DNA of 64,000 nt from Cuneatibacter sp. NSJ-177 (GCF_022867805.1 NZ_JALIFO010000006.1:558001-622000); one strand, 5' to 3'. Counted from the first letter of the stretch, positions 24,292 to 33,027 are shown. The notes: generated by a model from the sequence alone, not told the origin. Numbers and translations: made by a program.

Positions 24292-24906
24292 GGTGAAAAG
24301 ATCCATGTATTGATATCCGGATACAGAGCTGGTCATCTCAGCGGCGGCCTCTGTCCGCTCTACGGTCAACAATCTTTTTTCTTTCCGATCATCTTCCAGG
24401 AAAGCGCTGGCGCCTGCCCCGGCCGCCCCCGTTAACGAAGAAGCGGTGGATTCCTGCGTGAAAGCGTTTGTGTTTTTCGTCTCATCGGAATCAGAGGAAA
24501 AGACAAATTTCCAGAGCAAAAAAACAGCCAGCGCACAGATGGCAAGTGCGATTACAGCGAGAATGACTCCTCGTTGAATGTTCTGACGTTTCTTTTTACG
24601 TCTGCTGCGCACGCTTTGCCGAACCACCCGCTCACTGTAGGAGACATTTTCCTGCCTCGCTCTTCCTGAATTCTGGGTTTGGAATTGGATCTCTCCGCCC
24701 CGTTCCTGGGTTCTCATACCACTGTTTTGACCGGCGGGTCTCCGTCTGGCAGGCTGGCCGGTATTTTTCGCCCCTGCGTTCCGATCATTGGGGTCCGGCC
24801 CGTCCTGCTGAGGAATTCTCATTTTCACCCGGCAGTCATAGCAGAGATAATATCCGGGGTATTTCGGTGTGGTTACCATTTGTTTTCCGCAATGTGGACA
24901 TTTCAT
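24262..24906 (-). CDS. Zinc-ribbon, single-TM protein
   Basis: 214 residues from ATG 24906 (GGGGGAGA five bases upstream). An N-terminal zinc ribbon, CPHCGKQM ... YLCYDCRVKM, is followed by a Gln/Arg/Gly-rich disordered stretch, a strongly basic segment (SRRKKKRQNIQRG) and one membrane helix (about 114-134, GVILAVIALAICALAVF). The external part is only about 80 residues, Ser/Thr/Ala-rich, and looks like a stalk without a domain. Proteins of this build in Clostridia usually end in an extracellular domain, so the C-terminus may be missing. The next gene starts 21 bp downstream. Confidence 0.72.
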   Translation of the reverse strand: MKCPHCGKQMVTTPKYPGYYLCYDCRVKMRIPQQDGPDPNDRNAGAKNTGQPARRRPAGQNSGMRTQERGGEIQFQTQNSGRARQENVSYSERVVRQSVRSRRKKKRQNIQRGVILAVIALAICALAVFLLWKFVFSSDSDETKNTNAFTQESTASSLTGAAGAGASAFLEDDRKEKRLLTVERTEAAAEMTSSVSGYQYMDLFTASNLLNRLI

Positions 24907-25251
24907 TGTTTCTCCCCCAACACGTAAAATTTGATGGATACGGATTCACCGTCTCCAAACGTTCCATCTGGCTTTCCCAGATTCCCCTTGTCGTCCAATA
25001 ACAATCTGAGTATAACATGAAAAAAATATAATTTCAAGAATATTTAAAAACATTAGTTTCGGAGCCTCGCGCGAATCAAAAATAGAAAAGAACGTCAAAG
25101 ATTCACAAGCTGTTCCGTATAAAGTCAGGAATCGGAAACCGGTATTTAAAATTTGCACACCATCTAAAAATTAACCACTGATTTCCCCGGACAACCTTGC
25201 TATAATTTTCATACAGGTTCCGATTCGGAGCAAGAAAAAGGAGGGTAAAAG
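24907..25251. other. 345-bp AT-rich intergenic region with divergent promoters
   Basis: On the minus strand TTGAAA (25037-25032), 17-bp spacer, TATACT (25014-25009) can drive the zinc-ribbon gene. On the plus strand TGCTATAAT (25198-25206) is an extended -10 for the nitrilase-like gene. The stretch between holds no gene I can support. Confidence 0.6.
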
Positions 25252-26535
25252 ATGGAGTACAGGAGGAATGGGAAAAAACGATGGTGCAGCCTTTTGCTGG
25301 CGGTCTGCCTGACGCTTAGCCTTACGGCCTGCAGCAGCGGTGCGGCGGCAACCACGCAGGAAAGCACGGTTCCGGCCGTGGAAACAACGGCGGCAGCGAC
25401 GACGGCAACAGCGGCTCCCACCGAGGCGGCAACAACGGCGGAGTCCGTAAAAGCAGATGTTCCGGAGAAATCTGACGCATTGGCGGAGCCCATGTCCCGC
25501 CCGGTACGGGTGGCCAGTATCTGTCTGGCGCCGGGCTATTCCACAGAGCCGGATGCGATTTTAGCCGAGATCGACCGCGTAGGCGCAAACGGTGTGGATC
25601 TGGTGGTGACGCCGGAAGTATGGACCGGAGAGACGGCGGAGCCGGATGGAGAGGATTATACCTCGCCGGTGCTGGACCGGGCCAAGGAAGCTGCAAAAAA
25701 ATACAGCACCTATCTTGTCGTCTGCATGGGAAGATATGCCAGTGACAAAGAATCCCAGGCAGCGCGGGATGCCGATACGGATGGCGTCTGGAAGGACGTG
25801 AAACGTTTTAAATACAACAGCTGCTTCCTGATCGACCGGGAAGGAAAGATTGTCTATATTTACGATAAGGTTTATCCGTATCCTCCGGAGTTTAATACGG
25901 CGGACGGTGTGGAGATGAATTTTAAGGAGATGACCGAGGCTCCCATGCAGGAAGAAGCGACGCTCCCCGGAACCCATGCAGGGATCTATGACTGTGATTT
26001 CGGCAGACTGGGCCTGGCGATCTGCTTTGACATGAATTTCCCTGAGCTGTGGCGTCAGATGGCAATTGAAGGGGCCGAGCTGGTGGTGTGGCCTTCCGCC
26101 TACTCCGGCGGAAGGAACGCAAGCGCGCGGGCGGCGGCCAACAATTACTATATTGTATCCTGCACCGGCATCGGAAAGGGAGACTGCCGTGTGGTGGATG
26201 TCAACGGAGACGAGCTGATCGTTCAGTATCCGGAAGCGGGCGCGGTGACCAACACGGTGGAGGTGACTTTGAATCTGGACCGCACGGTCTTCCACAAGAA
26301 CTTTAACGACGGCAAGATTGAACAGATCTTGAAAGATTATCCAGGAAAGGTGGAGGTCGATAAATCCCTTTATTACGAGGAAGAGTGGATGATTCTCTGG
26401 ACTACCTCGGACGGCCTGACCGTAAAAGATCTCTGTGAAGAATACGGCCTGGTGCCTCTTCGGGAATTTAAAACCACAGCGGTGGGCGATTATGTGGACG
26501 GCCTGAGAGGCGGCCATATCTATTGGAACGAGTGA
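25252..26535 (+). CDS. Exported lipoprotein of the carbon-nitrogen hydrolase (nitrilase) family
   Basis: 427 residues from ATG 25252. Signal peptide with lipobox LTAC, then a 50-residue Ala/Thr-rich linker, so the enzyme is tethered outside the membrane. The nitrilase triad is visible: Glu in VTPEVWTG, Lys in YDKVYPYPPEF, Cys in LAICFDMNFPE. These enzymes hydrolyse nitriles, amides, N-carbamoyl compounds, or transfer acyl groups to lipoprotein N-termini; most are cytoplasmic, so a lipid-anchored one is less usual. It ends 78 bp before a binding-protein gene and may act on the ligand of that system (inference). Confidence 0.86.
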   Translation: MEYRRNGKKRWCSLLLAVCLTLSLTACSSGAAATTQESTVPAVETTAAATTATAAPTEAATTAESVKADVPEKSDALAEPMSRPVRVASICLAPGYSTEPDAILAEIDRVGANGVDLVVTPEVWTGETAEPDGEDYTSPVLDRAKEAAKKYSTYLVVCMGRYASDKESQAARDADTDGVWKDVKRFKYNSCFLIDREGKIVYIYDKVYPYPPEFNTADGVEMNFKEMTEAPMQEEATLPGTHAGIYDCDFGRLGLAICFDMNFPELWRQMAIEGAELVVWPSAYSGGRNASARAAANNYYIVSCTGIGKGDCRVVDVNGDELIVQYPEAGAVTNTVEVTLNLDRTVFHKNFNDGKIEQILKDYPGKVEVDKSLYYEEEWMILWTTSDGLTVKDLCEEYGLVPLREFKTTAVGDYVDGLRGGHIYWNE

Positions 26536-26613
26536 AAGAGATGAGATTGGTGGGGAACTTTGCGAAAGCAGGTTCCCTGCCTTTTCGGCGTTTGGTGAAA
26601 GGACGATCGGAGA

Positions 26614-27603
26614 ATGGGAAAATGGCGGAGATGGGGTCTGCTGCTCTTTCTGCTATGCCTAAACGGCTGCGCTGGAAAACAGGAGGATCCCTATGTGGTA
26701 GGAATGTCGGTAATGGCGATGGGAGCGCCGTTTATGGAGGGAATGGTGCAGGGCGCCCAGAAGGAGGCAAAGGCCCAGGGAATCCAGCTTGTGGTCTGTG
26801 ATGCTTATGGGAACATGGAAAAGCAGATGAACCAGATTGCGGATTTGGTGGCAAGAGACGTGGATGCCCTGCTGATTCAGCCGAAGGATATCGGCTGCCT
26901 GGCTTCCTCGGCGGAAAAGGCAAGGGAGAATGGGATACCGGTTTTTTGTATTGATACCAATCTGGAAAGCGACGCGGTAGCTTGCTGGATCGCCTCGGAT
27001 AACCGGGAGATGGGAAGGGAGGGCGCCCGGCTGCTGGCGAAGCTTTTGTACGGGAGGTATGGAGCTTACCAGGGAAAAGTGGTGAATTTGATGGCGTCCC
27101 TGACTTCAACCTCAGGCATCCAGCGTTCCGAGGGGTTTCTGGAAGTGATGCAGGATTACCCTGAGATCGAGATTGTCGCCACGCAGAATACCGATCTGTA
27201 TTTGGAGGAGGCGCTGACCGTCACTTCGAATCTGCTGCAGAAATTTCCGGACTTGGATGGGATTTGGTGTGCCGGGGACAATGCCGGACTCGGCGTCATC
27301 CGCGCAATTGAACAGGCGGGCCGTTTTTATCCGGCAGGCGAGAAAAACCACATTTACGTCGTGTCGGCGGATGGGGCGGCAGAGGCCCTGGAAGCGGTCC
27401 GAAACGGCGAGATGGACGCCTGCGTGTCCCAGAACCCGGTTCATATGGGACAGGCTGCCATGGGACTGATTGGGGAGTGCCTGCGCACGGGTGAACTGCC
27501 GGACAAGCCTTTTTACGACTGGCCGTTGTTTTTGATCACACCGGAGACAGTGGACTCGAAGGAGCATCAAAAATATGGGATCTGGTCGGAGGAGCTGCAA
27601 TGA
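26614..27603 (+). CDS. Sugar-type periplasmic-binding lipoprotein (RbsB-like)
   Basis: 329 residues. Signal peptide with lipobox LNGC (C19). The body is a type I periplasmic-binding fold of the RbsB/Peripla_BP_4 kind: VGMSVMAMGAPFMEGMVQGAQKEA, DALLIQPKD, WCAGDNAGLGVIRA, VVSADGAAEALEAV. The ligand is probably a sugar or autoinducer-like molecule, but is not predictable. AAGGA lies ten bases before ATG 26614. The stop overlaps the permease start by four bases. All four downstream junctions in this set also overlap, so it is one operon and probably one complex. Confidence 0.88.
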   Translation: MGKWRRWGLLLFLLCLNGCAGKQEDPYVVGMSVMAMGAPFMEGMVQGAQKEAKAQGIQLVVCDAYGNMEKQMNQIADLVARDVDALLIQPKDIGCLASSAEKARENGIPVFCIDTNLESDAVACWIASDNREMGREGARLLAKLLYGRYGAYQGKVVNLMASLTSTSGIQRSEGFLEVMQDYPEIEIVATQNTDLYLEEALTVTSNLLQKFPDLDGIWCAGDNAGLGVIRAIEQAGRFYPAGEKNHIYVVSADGAAEALEAVRNGEMDACVSQNPVHMGQAAMGLIGECLRTGELPDKPFYDWPLFLITPETVDSKEHQKYGIWSEELQ

Positions 27604-28589
27604 AACGAGGAAAGAACGGGAAGAAAAAGGGGACTGGCTGGCTGCCTCTCTTGATCATGCTGGCGTCCCTCCTTGTATTTTTTGGCGTGATGGCGGATGG
27701 GTTTTGCACGGCGGCCAATCTGATCAATATTTTGTTGCAGAGCAGCACGATGGCGATGGTGGGGATCGGCCTTTCCCTGGTATTAATCGGCGGGAACTTT
27801 GATTTTTCCTGCGGCGCCGTCATCGCATTCACGGGGTGTATGTGCGCCCGCCTGCTGGCGGCGGGGATCCCCTCCGGCCTTGTCCTGATCGCGGGGGTGC
27901 TGCTGGGGGCCGTACTGGGAGCAGTAAACGGAATCTGTGTGGTGTGGATTCCGGTATCCTCCTTTTTGCTGACGATGGTGACCTCCCTGATTTTCCGCGG
28001 CTGCGCTCTGGCGCTGGTGGGGAGTAAAAATTTATACGGCCTGCCGGAAAGCTTCTGCTTTCTGGGAAGCAGTGCAGTCTGCGGTATTCCAGTACCGGTA
28101 TTGGGGACGGGAATTTTACTGCTGCTGTTTACCTTGCTTTTATCCGGGACAGTCTACGGACACCGGCTTTATGTGACCGGAGGCAGTAAAAAAACGGCAA
28201 GAATGCTGGGATTTGAGCCAAAGCACGTGACTTTTGTCTCTTACGTTCTTTCCGGGAGCCTGGCTGCTGCCGCCGGAATCGTGCTGACCGGGAGGATGGC
28301 CTCCGCCAATGCTTCGATGGGGGAAGGGGTGGAGCTCTATGTTCTGGCGGGCCTTGTAATCGGCGGAGTCTCCATCGGAGGAGGGCGAGGGAAGCTGCCC
28401 CAGGCGCTGGCAGGCGTTCTTTTAATCGGGGTGCTGGTCAATGGAATGAACTTCCTGGATTTACCGCCCCATTACGGGGATTTAATCCGAGGACTTTTAA
28501 TATTGTTCGCCCTTTCCTGCGAAATGCTGCGGGGAAAAGCCGGAAGAGAAAGAGAGGAAATGGATGTATCGTTTGATCATCGCGGATGA
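27600..28589 (+). CDS. RbsC-like ABC transporter permease
   Basis: 329 residues from ATG 27600, GGAGG seven bases upstream. About nine or ten membrane helices and the BPD_transp_2 signature GLSLVLIGGNFDFSCGA and LAGLVIGGVSIGGGRG, typical of ribose/xylose/AI-2 permeases, which act as homodimers. The usual cytoplasmic coupling region for an ATPase is present in outline. The last 26 bases overlap the response-regulator gene. No intact sugar ABC ATPase is encoded with it. Confidence 0.88.
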   Translation: MKRGKNGKKKGTGWLPLLIMLASLLVFFGVMADGFCTAANLINILLQSSTMAMVGIGLSLVLIGGNFDFSCGAVIAFTGCMCARLLAAGIPSGLVLIAGVLLGAVLGAVNGICVVWIPVSSFLLTMVTSLIFRGCALALVGSKNLYGLPESFCFLGSSAVCGIPVPVLGTGILLLLFTLLLSGTVYGHRLYVTGGSKKTARMLGFEPKHVTFVSYVLSGSLAAAAGIVLTGRMASANASMGEGVELYVLAGLVIGGVSIGGGRGKLPQALAGVLLIGVLVNGMNFLDLPPHYGDLIRGLLILFALSCEMLRGKAGREREEMDVSFDHRG

Positions 28590-30183
28590 TGAAAAGAAAA
28601 TTTGTACGCTGATCCAAAAACTGGGATGCTGGGATGCGCTGGGAATCGAAATTGTTGCCGTCTGCGGGGATGGGCTGGAGGCGTTGGAGAGCATTTTAGA
28701 GAAAGACCCCGATATTGTTCTTACGGATATCCGGATGCCGGGATTGGACGGCTTGGAACTCGTGAGGCAGGCGGCGGAGAAAGGGAAGCATCCCTATTTT
28801 ATTGTTTTAAGCGGCTATCAATATTTTGAATATGCCCACACGGCGATGAAGTATGGAATTGCCGACTATCTGCTCAAGCCGGTCAGTGGGGAGGAATTAA
28901 ATCAGACCTTGAAAAAAACTTGCGAGAGCCTGGCGCAGCGCCGGAAAATCCGTCAGGCCGAGGAGGAGCTGGAGCAATGGAGAAAGCATCAGCGCCAAGA
29001 TCAATACGAGAAGCTGTTTCGGGATCTGCTGGATCCGCCGGAAGCTGTTTCGGATCATCCCGGAGAGTGGAAAGAAAAGTACGGCCTGGACTTTTCCTAT
29101 TCCCGGTCTCAGGCTTTTTACCTTGGCTGCGGGGCAGCCGGGGACATGGATCGGATCTCCTTCGGGCAAAAAATTTTGGAGCTGGGGGAGAAGGTACTGA
29201 ACGGGGAAAGAATCCTGGCGTTCCTGGGAATCTGTGAAGACGGGATCGGCGGAGTTTTAAATTTTGAACCGGAACGGTCGGACGGGGCAAGGAACCGCCT
29301 GGACGCCTTTTTTCAGGATGTTCTCTCCTTGGCCCGGCGGCAGGGGCTGCGGACAGTGACCCTTGGGGTCGGGAGCGTGGCAGACGCTCTCTCCGGTCTG
29401 CCTTCTTCAATGGCGTCAGCCAGAGAGCGGGAGCGGGCGAAGGCAGTGTTGGGAGGAAACCGGATGATAAAAGAGGAAGACTGCTGTTTTTCCCGTCTGC
29501 CTCTGGAAATGATCCTGGATAAAAAGCGCAGGAAGGCGTTTGAGATTTGTCTGGAATCTTTTAATCCGGAGAAAGCGGCCGCCTGGTTTGACAGCTGGGA
29601 ACGGCTGGAGCAGGGAAAGCCCCGGATCGACCCGGAGCGGCTTTTTGAGATCCGGGAGTGGGTTTTGGAGCGGTTTCGGGATTTTTGCGGCGCCGTGGAA
29701 GTAATTGGGGCCGGCCGGAAAGTGGATTGGATTCGAAAGCAGACCGGTCAGGCGGCGGGGATCTCGGAGTTCTTTCTTTTGCTCGCGGAGGGCATTGTTC
29801 CGTTTTTGGGAGAACTTCGGGATCAAAAGCAGCAGGAGGAGAGCCGTCCGGTTCGCATGGCAAAGGCTTTTATCGAAGAAAATTATCGGCGTCCCCTGGG
29901 GCTTGCCGAGGTGGCCGAGGCGGTGGGACTGTGCGAAGCCTATTTTAGTTCTAGTTTCAAAAAATATACGGGAACCTCTTTCACGGAATATCTGAATGAA
30001 GTAAGGATCCGGGCGGCGAAAACGTACCTGCGAACCACCGCCTATACCAATGGGGAGATTGCGGACCTGGTAGGATATGCAGATGACAAATATTTCTTGA
30101 AAGTATTTAAGAAAAGCACGGGAATCCGTCCCGGAGAATACCGGAAACTTCATTACAGGGAGGGGGGAAGACATGGGATGTAA
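28564..30183 (+). CDS. Response regulator, YesN-like (REC + AraC HTH)
   Basis: 539 residues. Receiver domain 1-120 with acidic pair D8/D9, phosphoacceptor D55 in LTDIRMPG, and the conserved Lys in YLLKPVSG. A long linker (about 130-430), then an AraC-type double helix-turn-helix at about 435-535 (AKAFIEENYRRPLGLAEVAE, TSFTEYLNEVRIRAAKTYL). YesN regulators usually control adjoining carbohydrate-uptake genes. It starts inside the permease gene and its stop lies 11 bp inside the kinase gene, so expression is coupled to both. Likely target: its own operon. Confidence 0.92.
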   Translation: MYRLIIADDEKKICTLIQKLGCWDALGIEIVAVCGDGLEALESILEKDPDIVLTDIRMPGLDGLELVRQAAEKGKHPYFIVLSGYQYFEYAHTAMKYGIADYLLKPVSGEELNQTLKKTCESLAQRRKIRQAEEELEQWRKHQRQDQYEKLFRDLLDPPEAVSDHPGEWKEKYGLDFSYSRSQAFYLGCGAAGDMDRISFGQKILELGEKVLNGERILAFLGICEDGIGGVLNFEPERSDGARNRLDAFFQDVLSLARRQGLRTVTLGVGSVADALSGLPSSMASARERERAKAVLGGNRMIKEEDCCFSRLPLEMILDKKRRKAFEICLESFNPEKAAAWFDSWERLEQGKPRIDPERLFEIREWVLERFRDFCGAVEVIGAGRKVDWIRKQTGQAAGISEFFLLLAEGIVPFLGELRDQKQQEESRPVRMAKAFIEENYRRPLGLAEVAEAVGLCEAYFSSSFKKYTGTSFTEYLNEVRIRAAKTYLRTTAYTNGEIADLVGYADDKYFLKVFKKSTGIRPGEYRKLHYREGGRHGM

Positions 30184-31210
30184 TCAAAAGGTGACCGGCC
30201 CTGCCGCGTGGTACGGTTCGGCAACCGCACTGCTGCTCCTTTTTCTTTTGTGGGCGATGGGTTACCGGATGGGGGCCCTTGGCCTGCTCTGTTTTTTCCT
30301 GGCGGCAGGACTGGTCTGCTCGGAAAAATGCCGCCGCAGGCAAGAGGCCCGCTGCCGCAGGGAGACACAGATTACGGATTGGGTCAACAGCCCGGAATTC
30401 CTTCGGTTTTTTACCGGGGAGGAGGGACCGGAACTGGTTCCGGAGCCGGTCCGAAAAGCAGTTTTTTCAGCCAGGGAGGCGGGACGGAGTAAAAATCAGT
30501 CGCAGTCGCTGCGGGCTCAGATGGAATATGCGGCCTTGCAGAGCCAGATCAATCCCCATTTTTTGTATAATACTCTGGATGTCATCCGGGGGCAGGCGCT
30601 GGAAATTCAGGCCCAGGAAATTGCCTTGATGACGGAAAAGCTGTCCCGCTTTTTTCGGTACAGCATCGGGAAAAGAGGCGACCTGGTCACACTGGCCGAT
30701 GAGCTGAAAAACACGGAGGAGTACTTTTATATCCAGCATTTCCGGTTCGAGGACCGCTTCACATTGACTGTGCTGGGGGAAAAGGAGGTTATTGAGAACT
30801 GCTATATCCCGAAAATGACCTTTCAGCCCATTGTGGAGAATGCGATTTTTCACGGTCTGGAAAAGAAACGGGGAAAAGGCAGGGTAACCATCCGGATTCA
30901 AGCCCTCGCCGGGCGTCTGGAAATTCGCATCGCGGATGACGGCATAGGGATGACGAAGGAGAAGGCGGAGCGGATTATGGAACGGCTCCGCCATCCCGAA
31001 TCGCAGCGCCCGGAGCCGGGAAAAAAGCATGGGATTGCGCTGATCAATGTGAACCGCAGGCTGAAATTGCTGTTTGGGGAGGAATATGGCCTCCACATCA
31101 ACAGTCTGGAAGAGGTGGGCACGGAGGTGGAAATCAGCCTGCCCTATGTGGACGATGAATCCAGACAAAAATACCGGAGCATACTGCCGGAGGAAGGGGC
31201 CGCAGAGTGA
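30173..31210 (+). CDS. YesM/LytS-type histidine kinase without an extracellular domain
   Basis: 345 residues. Only a tight hairpin of two membrane helices (about 13-30 and 33-50) with almost no residues outside. After a charged linker comes a His_kinase domain, SQINPHFLYNTLD with H129, an N box near PIVENAIFHGLEKK, and a HATPase_c G box (IADDGIGM). Typical YesM kinases have about 250 extracytoplasmic residues for sensing; here they are absent, so the input must come through another membrane protein, most plausibly the permease and binding lipoprotein of the same operon (inference). Confidence 0.9.
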   Translation: MGCNQKVTGPAAWYGSATALLLLFLLWAMGYRMGALGLLCFFLAAGLVCSEKCRRRQEARCRRETQITDWVNSPEFLRFFTGEEGPELVPEPVRKAVFSAREAGRSKNQSQSLRAQMEYAALQSQINPHFLYNTLDVIRGQALEIQAQEIALMTEKLSRFFRYSIGKRGDLVTLADELKNTEEYFYIQHFRFEDRFTLTVLGEKEVIENCYIPKMTFQPIVENAIFHGLEKKRGKGRVTIRIQALAGRLEIRIADDGIGMTKEKAERIMERLRHPESQRPEPGKKHGIALINVNRRLKLLFGEEYGLHINSLEEVGTEVEISLPYVDDESRQKYRSILPEEGAAE

Positions 31211-32571
31211 AAGAAGAGTATCTGCGCCTGGTTCATGCAGAAGGAAATGGATGGAAGGATGTCAATTTGACCCTGATCCGGGGAGAGATCGTATTTTTGG
31301 CAGATCCCGGAAGAGACGGAGCGCGGGTTTTCAAGGATTGGGCGGAGGGAAAAACAGGGCGGATGAGAGGCTCCTATTTTCTGAGAGGGGAAAAGATACC
31401 GGGCTCCTGGTTTCCCGGTCCGGATGCTGTAATCCTGGATGGAACCATGCGGTATTCCGGCGCGGTGAGCGTGGCACAAAATCTGTACGGCGTCGGGCCG
31501 GAGGGCGGCTTTTTCCGGGGGAAACGCAGGATCGGGCGACTGGCGGATGCCGCTTTAGTGGGAGCGGGGCTGGAAATTTCGCCGCACCGGCCGGTTTGGG
31601 AATTGAATCCGTTTGAGCAAACGCTGCTGGGACTTGCGGATGCCTGGAAGAAAAAGGCCGGAATTTTGATCTTGGACGGGACCGGCAATTCCTTTGGGGA
31701 AGCGGAATATCAGTATCTGGGGGAGCGGATGTCCCGGCTGACGGAGCGGGGGACCTGCGTTTTGATTCTGGCGGACCGAGCGAATCCTCTCCTGGAATGG
31801 GCGGACCGATCTGTTTTACTGGAAGACGGAAGAGACCGGATGGTTTTTTATGAGCCGTCGAAACTGCGCCGGTATCTGGAACAGAAAAGGCAGCCGGGCT
31901 CTTTGCCGGAAGACACGGCGTCAAGGGGACGGGAAGTCCCGCTGGACTTATCTTTTTCAGGCGGGATTACAGGCATCCTGGCTCCCGAATGGGGATTGCA
32001 GGAGACGATGCCTGCATATTTAAACCATTTGTCCGGGGCACTTTCCCTGCCGCTTCCTTTTTCTCTGGACCGCCGGAGATGGAAAAAAGAGCGAGTCGCC
32101 TATGTGCCGGAGGACAGCGGGCATTTCCTCTTGGAGGATCGGACGCTGGGAGAAAATTTGGCAGCCGCCATGACTTCCGAAATCACTTATCCCTGGGGGT
32201 GGGTAAAAAGAGGGATGCTGTCTTATCTTGCCAGAGAATTTGCGGAGCGTTTTTCCTGGACCGGCGAAATCCCGCCGTCCGGTTGGAGCGCGTCGGAGAA
32301 AAAATGGATTTCGATCTGCCGGATAGCATTCGCGAACCCAAGATACCTCTTACTGGAAGAGCCTCTAAAAGCCGCCTCGGAACAGGAAAAACCCGTCTGG
32401 ATGGGGTATCTCTCGGAACTTGCGTCGGAAGGCTGCCGCGTCGTTCTCTTATCCCGAAAACGCGAAGAACTGTTCCGCTGGTGCGATACCGTGATCGAGG
32501 TGAGCCGGGAACAGGAAATTGGGGCAAAAAAGATCGCCCTGCGGAAGGAAACGGGGAGGGGCGGGCGATAA
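31207..32571 (+). CDS. Degenerate RbsA-like double ABC protein (pseudo-ATPase)
   Basis: 454 residues with the two-NBD layout of RbsA/MglA. In the first half the Walker A position reads ADPGRDGARV (32-41) with no GKS/T, the signature is LNPFEQ (133-138), Walker B is LILDGTG (154-160, catalytic Glu replaced by Gly), and the H-loop His is missing (LILADRAN). In the second half the P-loop region is LAPEWGLQETM (258-268), the signature WSASEKKW, Walker B LLLEEP, and the H-loop LLSRKRE. The RbsA hallmark YVPED (299-303) is kept, which fixes the homology. No ATP binding or hydrolysis is expected, yet the frame is open and coupled by ATGA to the kinase gene: a conserved structural or sensory role is likely. 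Confidence 0.82.
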   Translation: MKEEYLRLVHAEGNGWKDVNLTLIRGEIVFLADPGRDGARVFKDWAEGKTGRMRGSYFLRGEKIPGSWFPGPDAVILDGTMRYSGAVSVAQNLYGVGPEGGFFRGKRRIGRLADAALVGAGLEISPHRPVWELNPFEQTLLGLADAWKKKAGILILDGTGNSFGEAEYQYLGERMSRLTERGTCVLILADRANPLLEWADRSVLLEDGRDRMVFYEPSKLRRYLEQKRQPGSLPEDTASRGREVPLDLSFSGGITGILAPEWGLQETMPAYLNHLSGALSLPLPFSLDRRRWKKERVAYVPEDSGHFLLEDRTLGENLAAAMTSEITYPWGWVKRGMLSYLAREFAERFSWTGEIPPSGWSASEKKWISICRIAFANPRYLLLEEPLKAASEQEKPVWMGYLSELASEGCRVVLLSRKREELFRWCDTVIEVSREQEIGAKKIALRKETGRGGR

Positions 32572-32572
32572 A

Positions 32573-32616
32573 AAAGAGGCTCCGGATGGTCTCATCGGAC
32601 CGCTCAGAGCCTCTTT
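32573..32616. terminator. Terminator between convergent transcripts
   Basis: Perfect 10-bp arms AAAGAGGCTC (32573-32582) and GAGCCTCTTT (32607-32616), with an A run on the left that serves the minus-strand gene. Confidence 0.7.
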
Positions 32617-32643
32617 GGGATGTGATTTTTTGCCGGATCGCCG

Positions 32644-33027
32644 TCAGGTTAACACTTTTTCATAGATCAGCCCCAAGAGAAACCAGCCTGGGGCATAATC
32701 CAGCCGGATTACCCCATCTACATTCAGCTTGGCATCGCTGTAATCCCAGGGACAGACATCGTGTTTTTTTAAGAATTTGCCGGTTATAAATTCTGCGCCG
32801 TAGATCAGGCAGGTATAGATACTGCCCCTGACCCAAAAGGGTTTTTTCTTTACCACCTTGGCAACTGGTTTTAAAAGCGCCGCGGATCCGTAGATCGGGA
32901 ACATAAAGAGGGAAGTTTTTCCCATTAGCTTGTGGTCAAAGTCAGGGCTGGCCAGGGTATGCAGGCTGGTATAGATCAATTCCCAGCACCAGCCGATGAC
33001 TCCGCACCGGATAAAATTACTTTTCAT
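32644..33027 (-). CDS. Small membrane protein, putative ABC-transporter type IV (PF06541-like)
   Basis: 127 residues from ATG 33027; an in-frame TTG two codons upstream is possible. Three or four hydrophobic stretches; GVIGWCWELIYTSL near the N-terminus and the aromatic C-terminal part (CPWDYSD, LDYAPGWFLLGLIYEKV) are characteristic of the YmbI/'putative ABC-transporter type IV' family. Function unknown. No strong ribosome binding site. No ABC partner is next to it. Confidence 0.7.
   Translation of the reverse strand: MKSNFIRCGVIGWCWELIYTSLHTLASPDFDHKLMGKTSLFMFPIYGSAALLKPVAKVVKKKPFWVRGSIYTCLIYGAEFITGKFLKKHDVCPWDYSDAKLNVDGVIRLDYAPGWFLLGLIYEKVLT

Noticed and set aside
24946-25158. 70-codon open frame on the minus strand in the AT-rich gap
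   Set aside because: Overlaps the promoter of the zinc-ribbon gene and has no ribosome binding site or known similarity.
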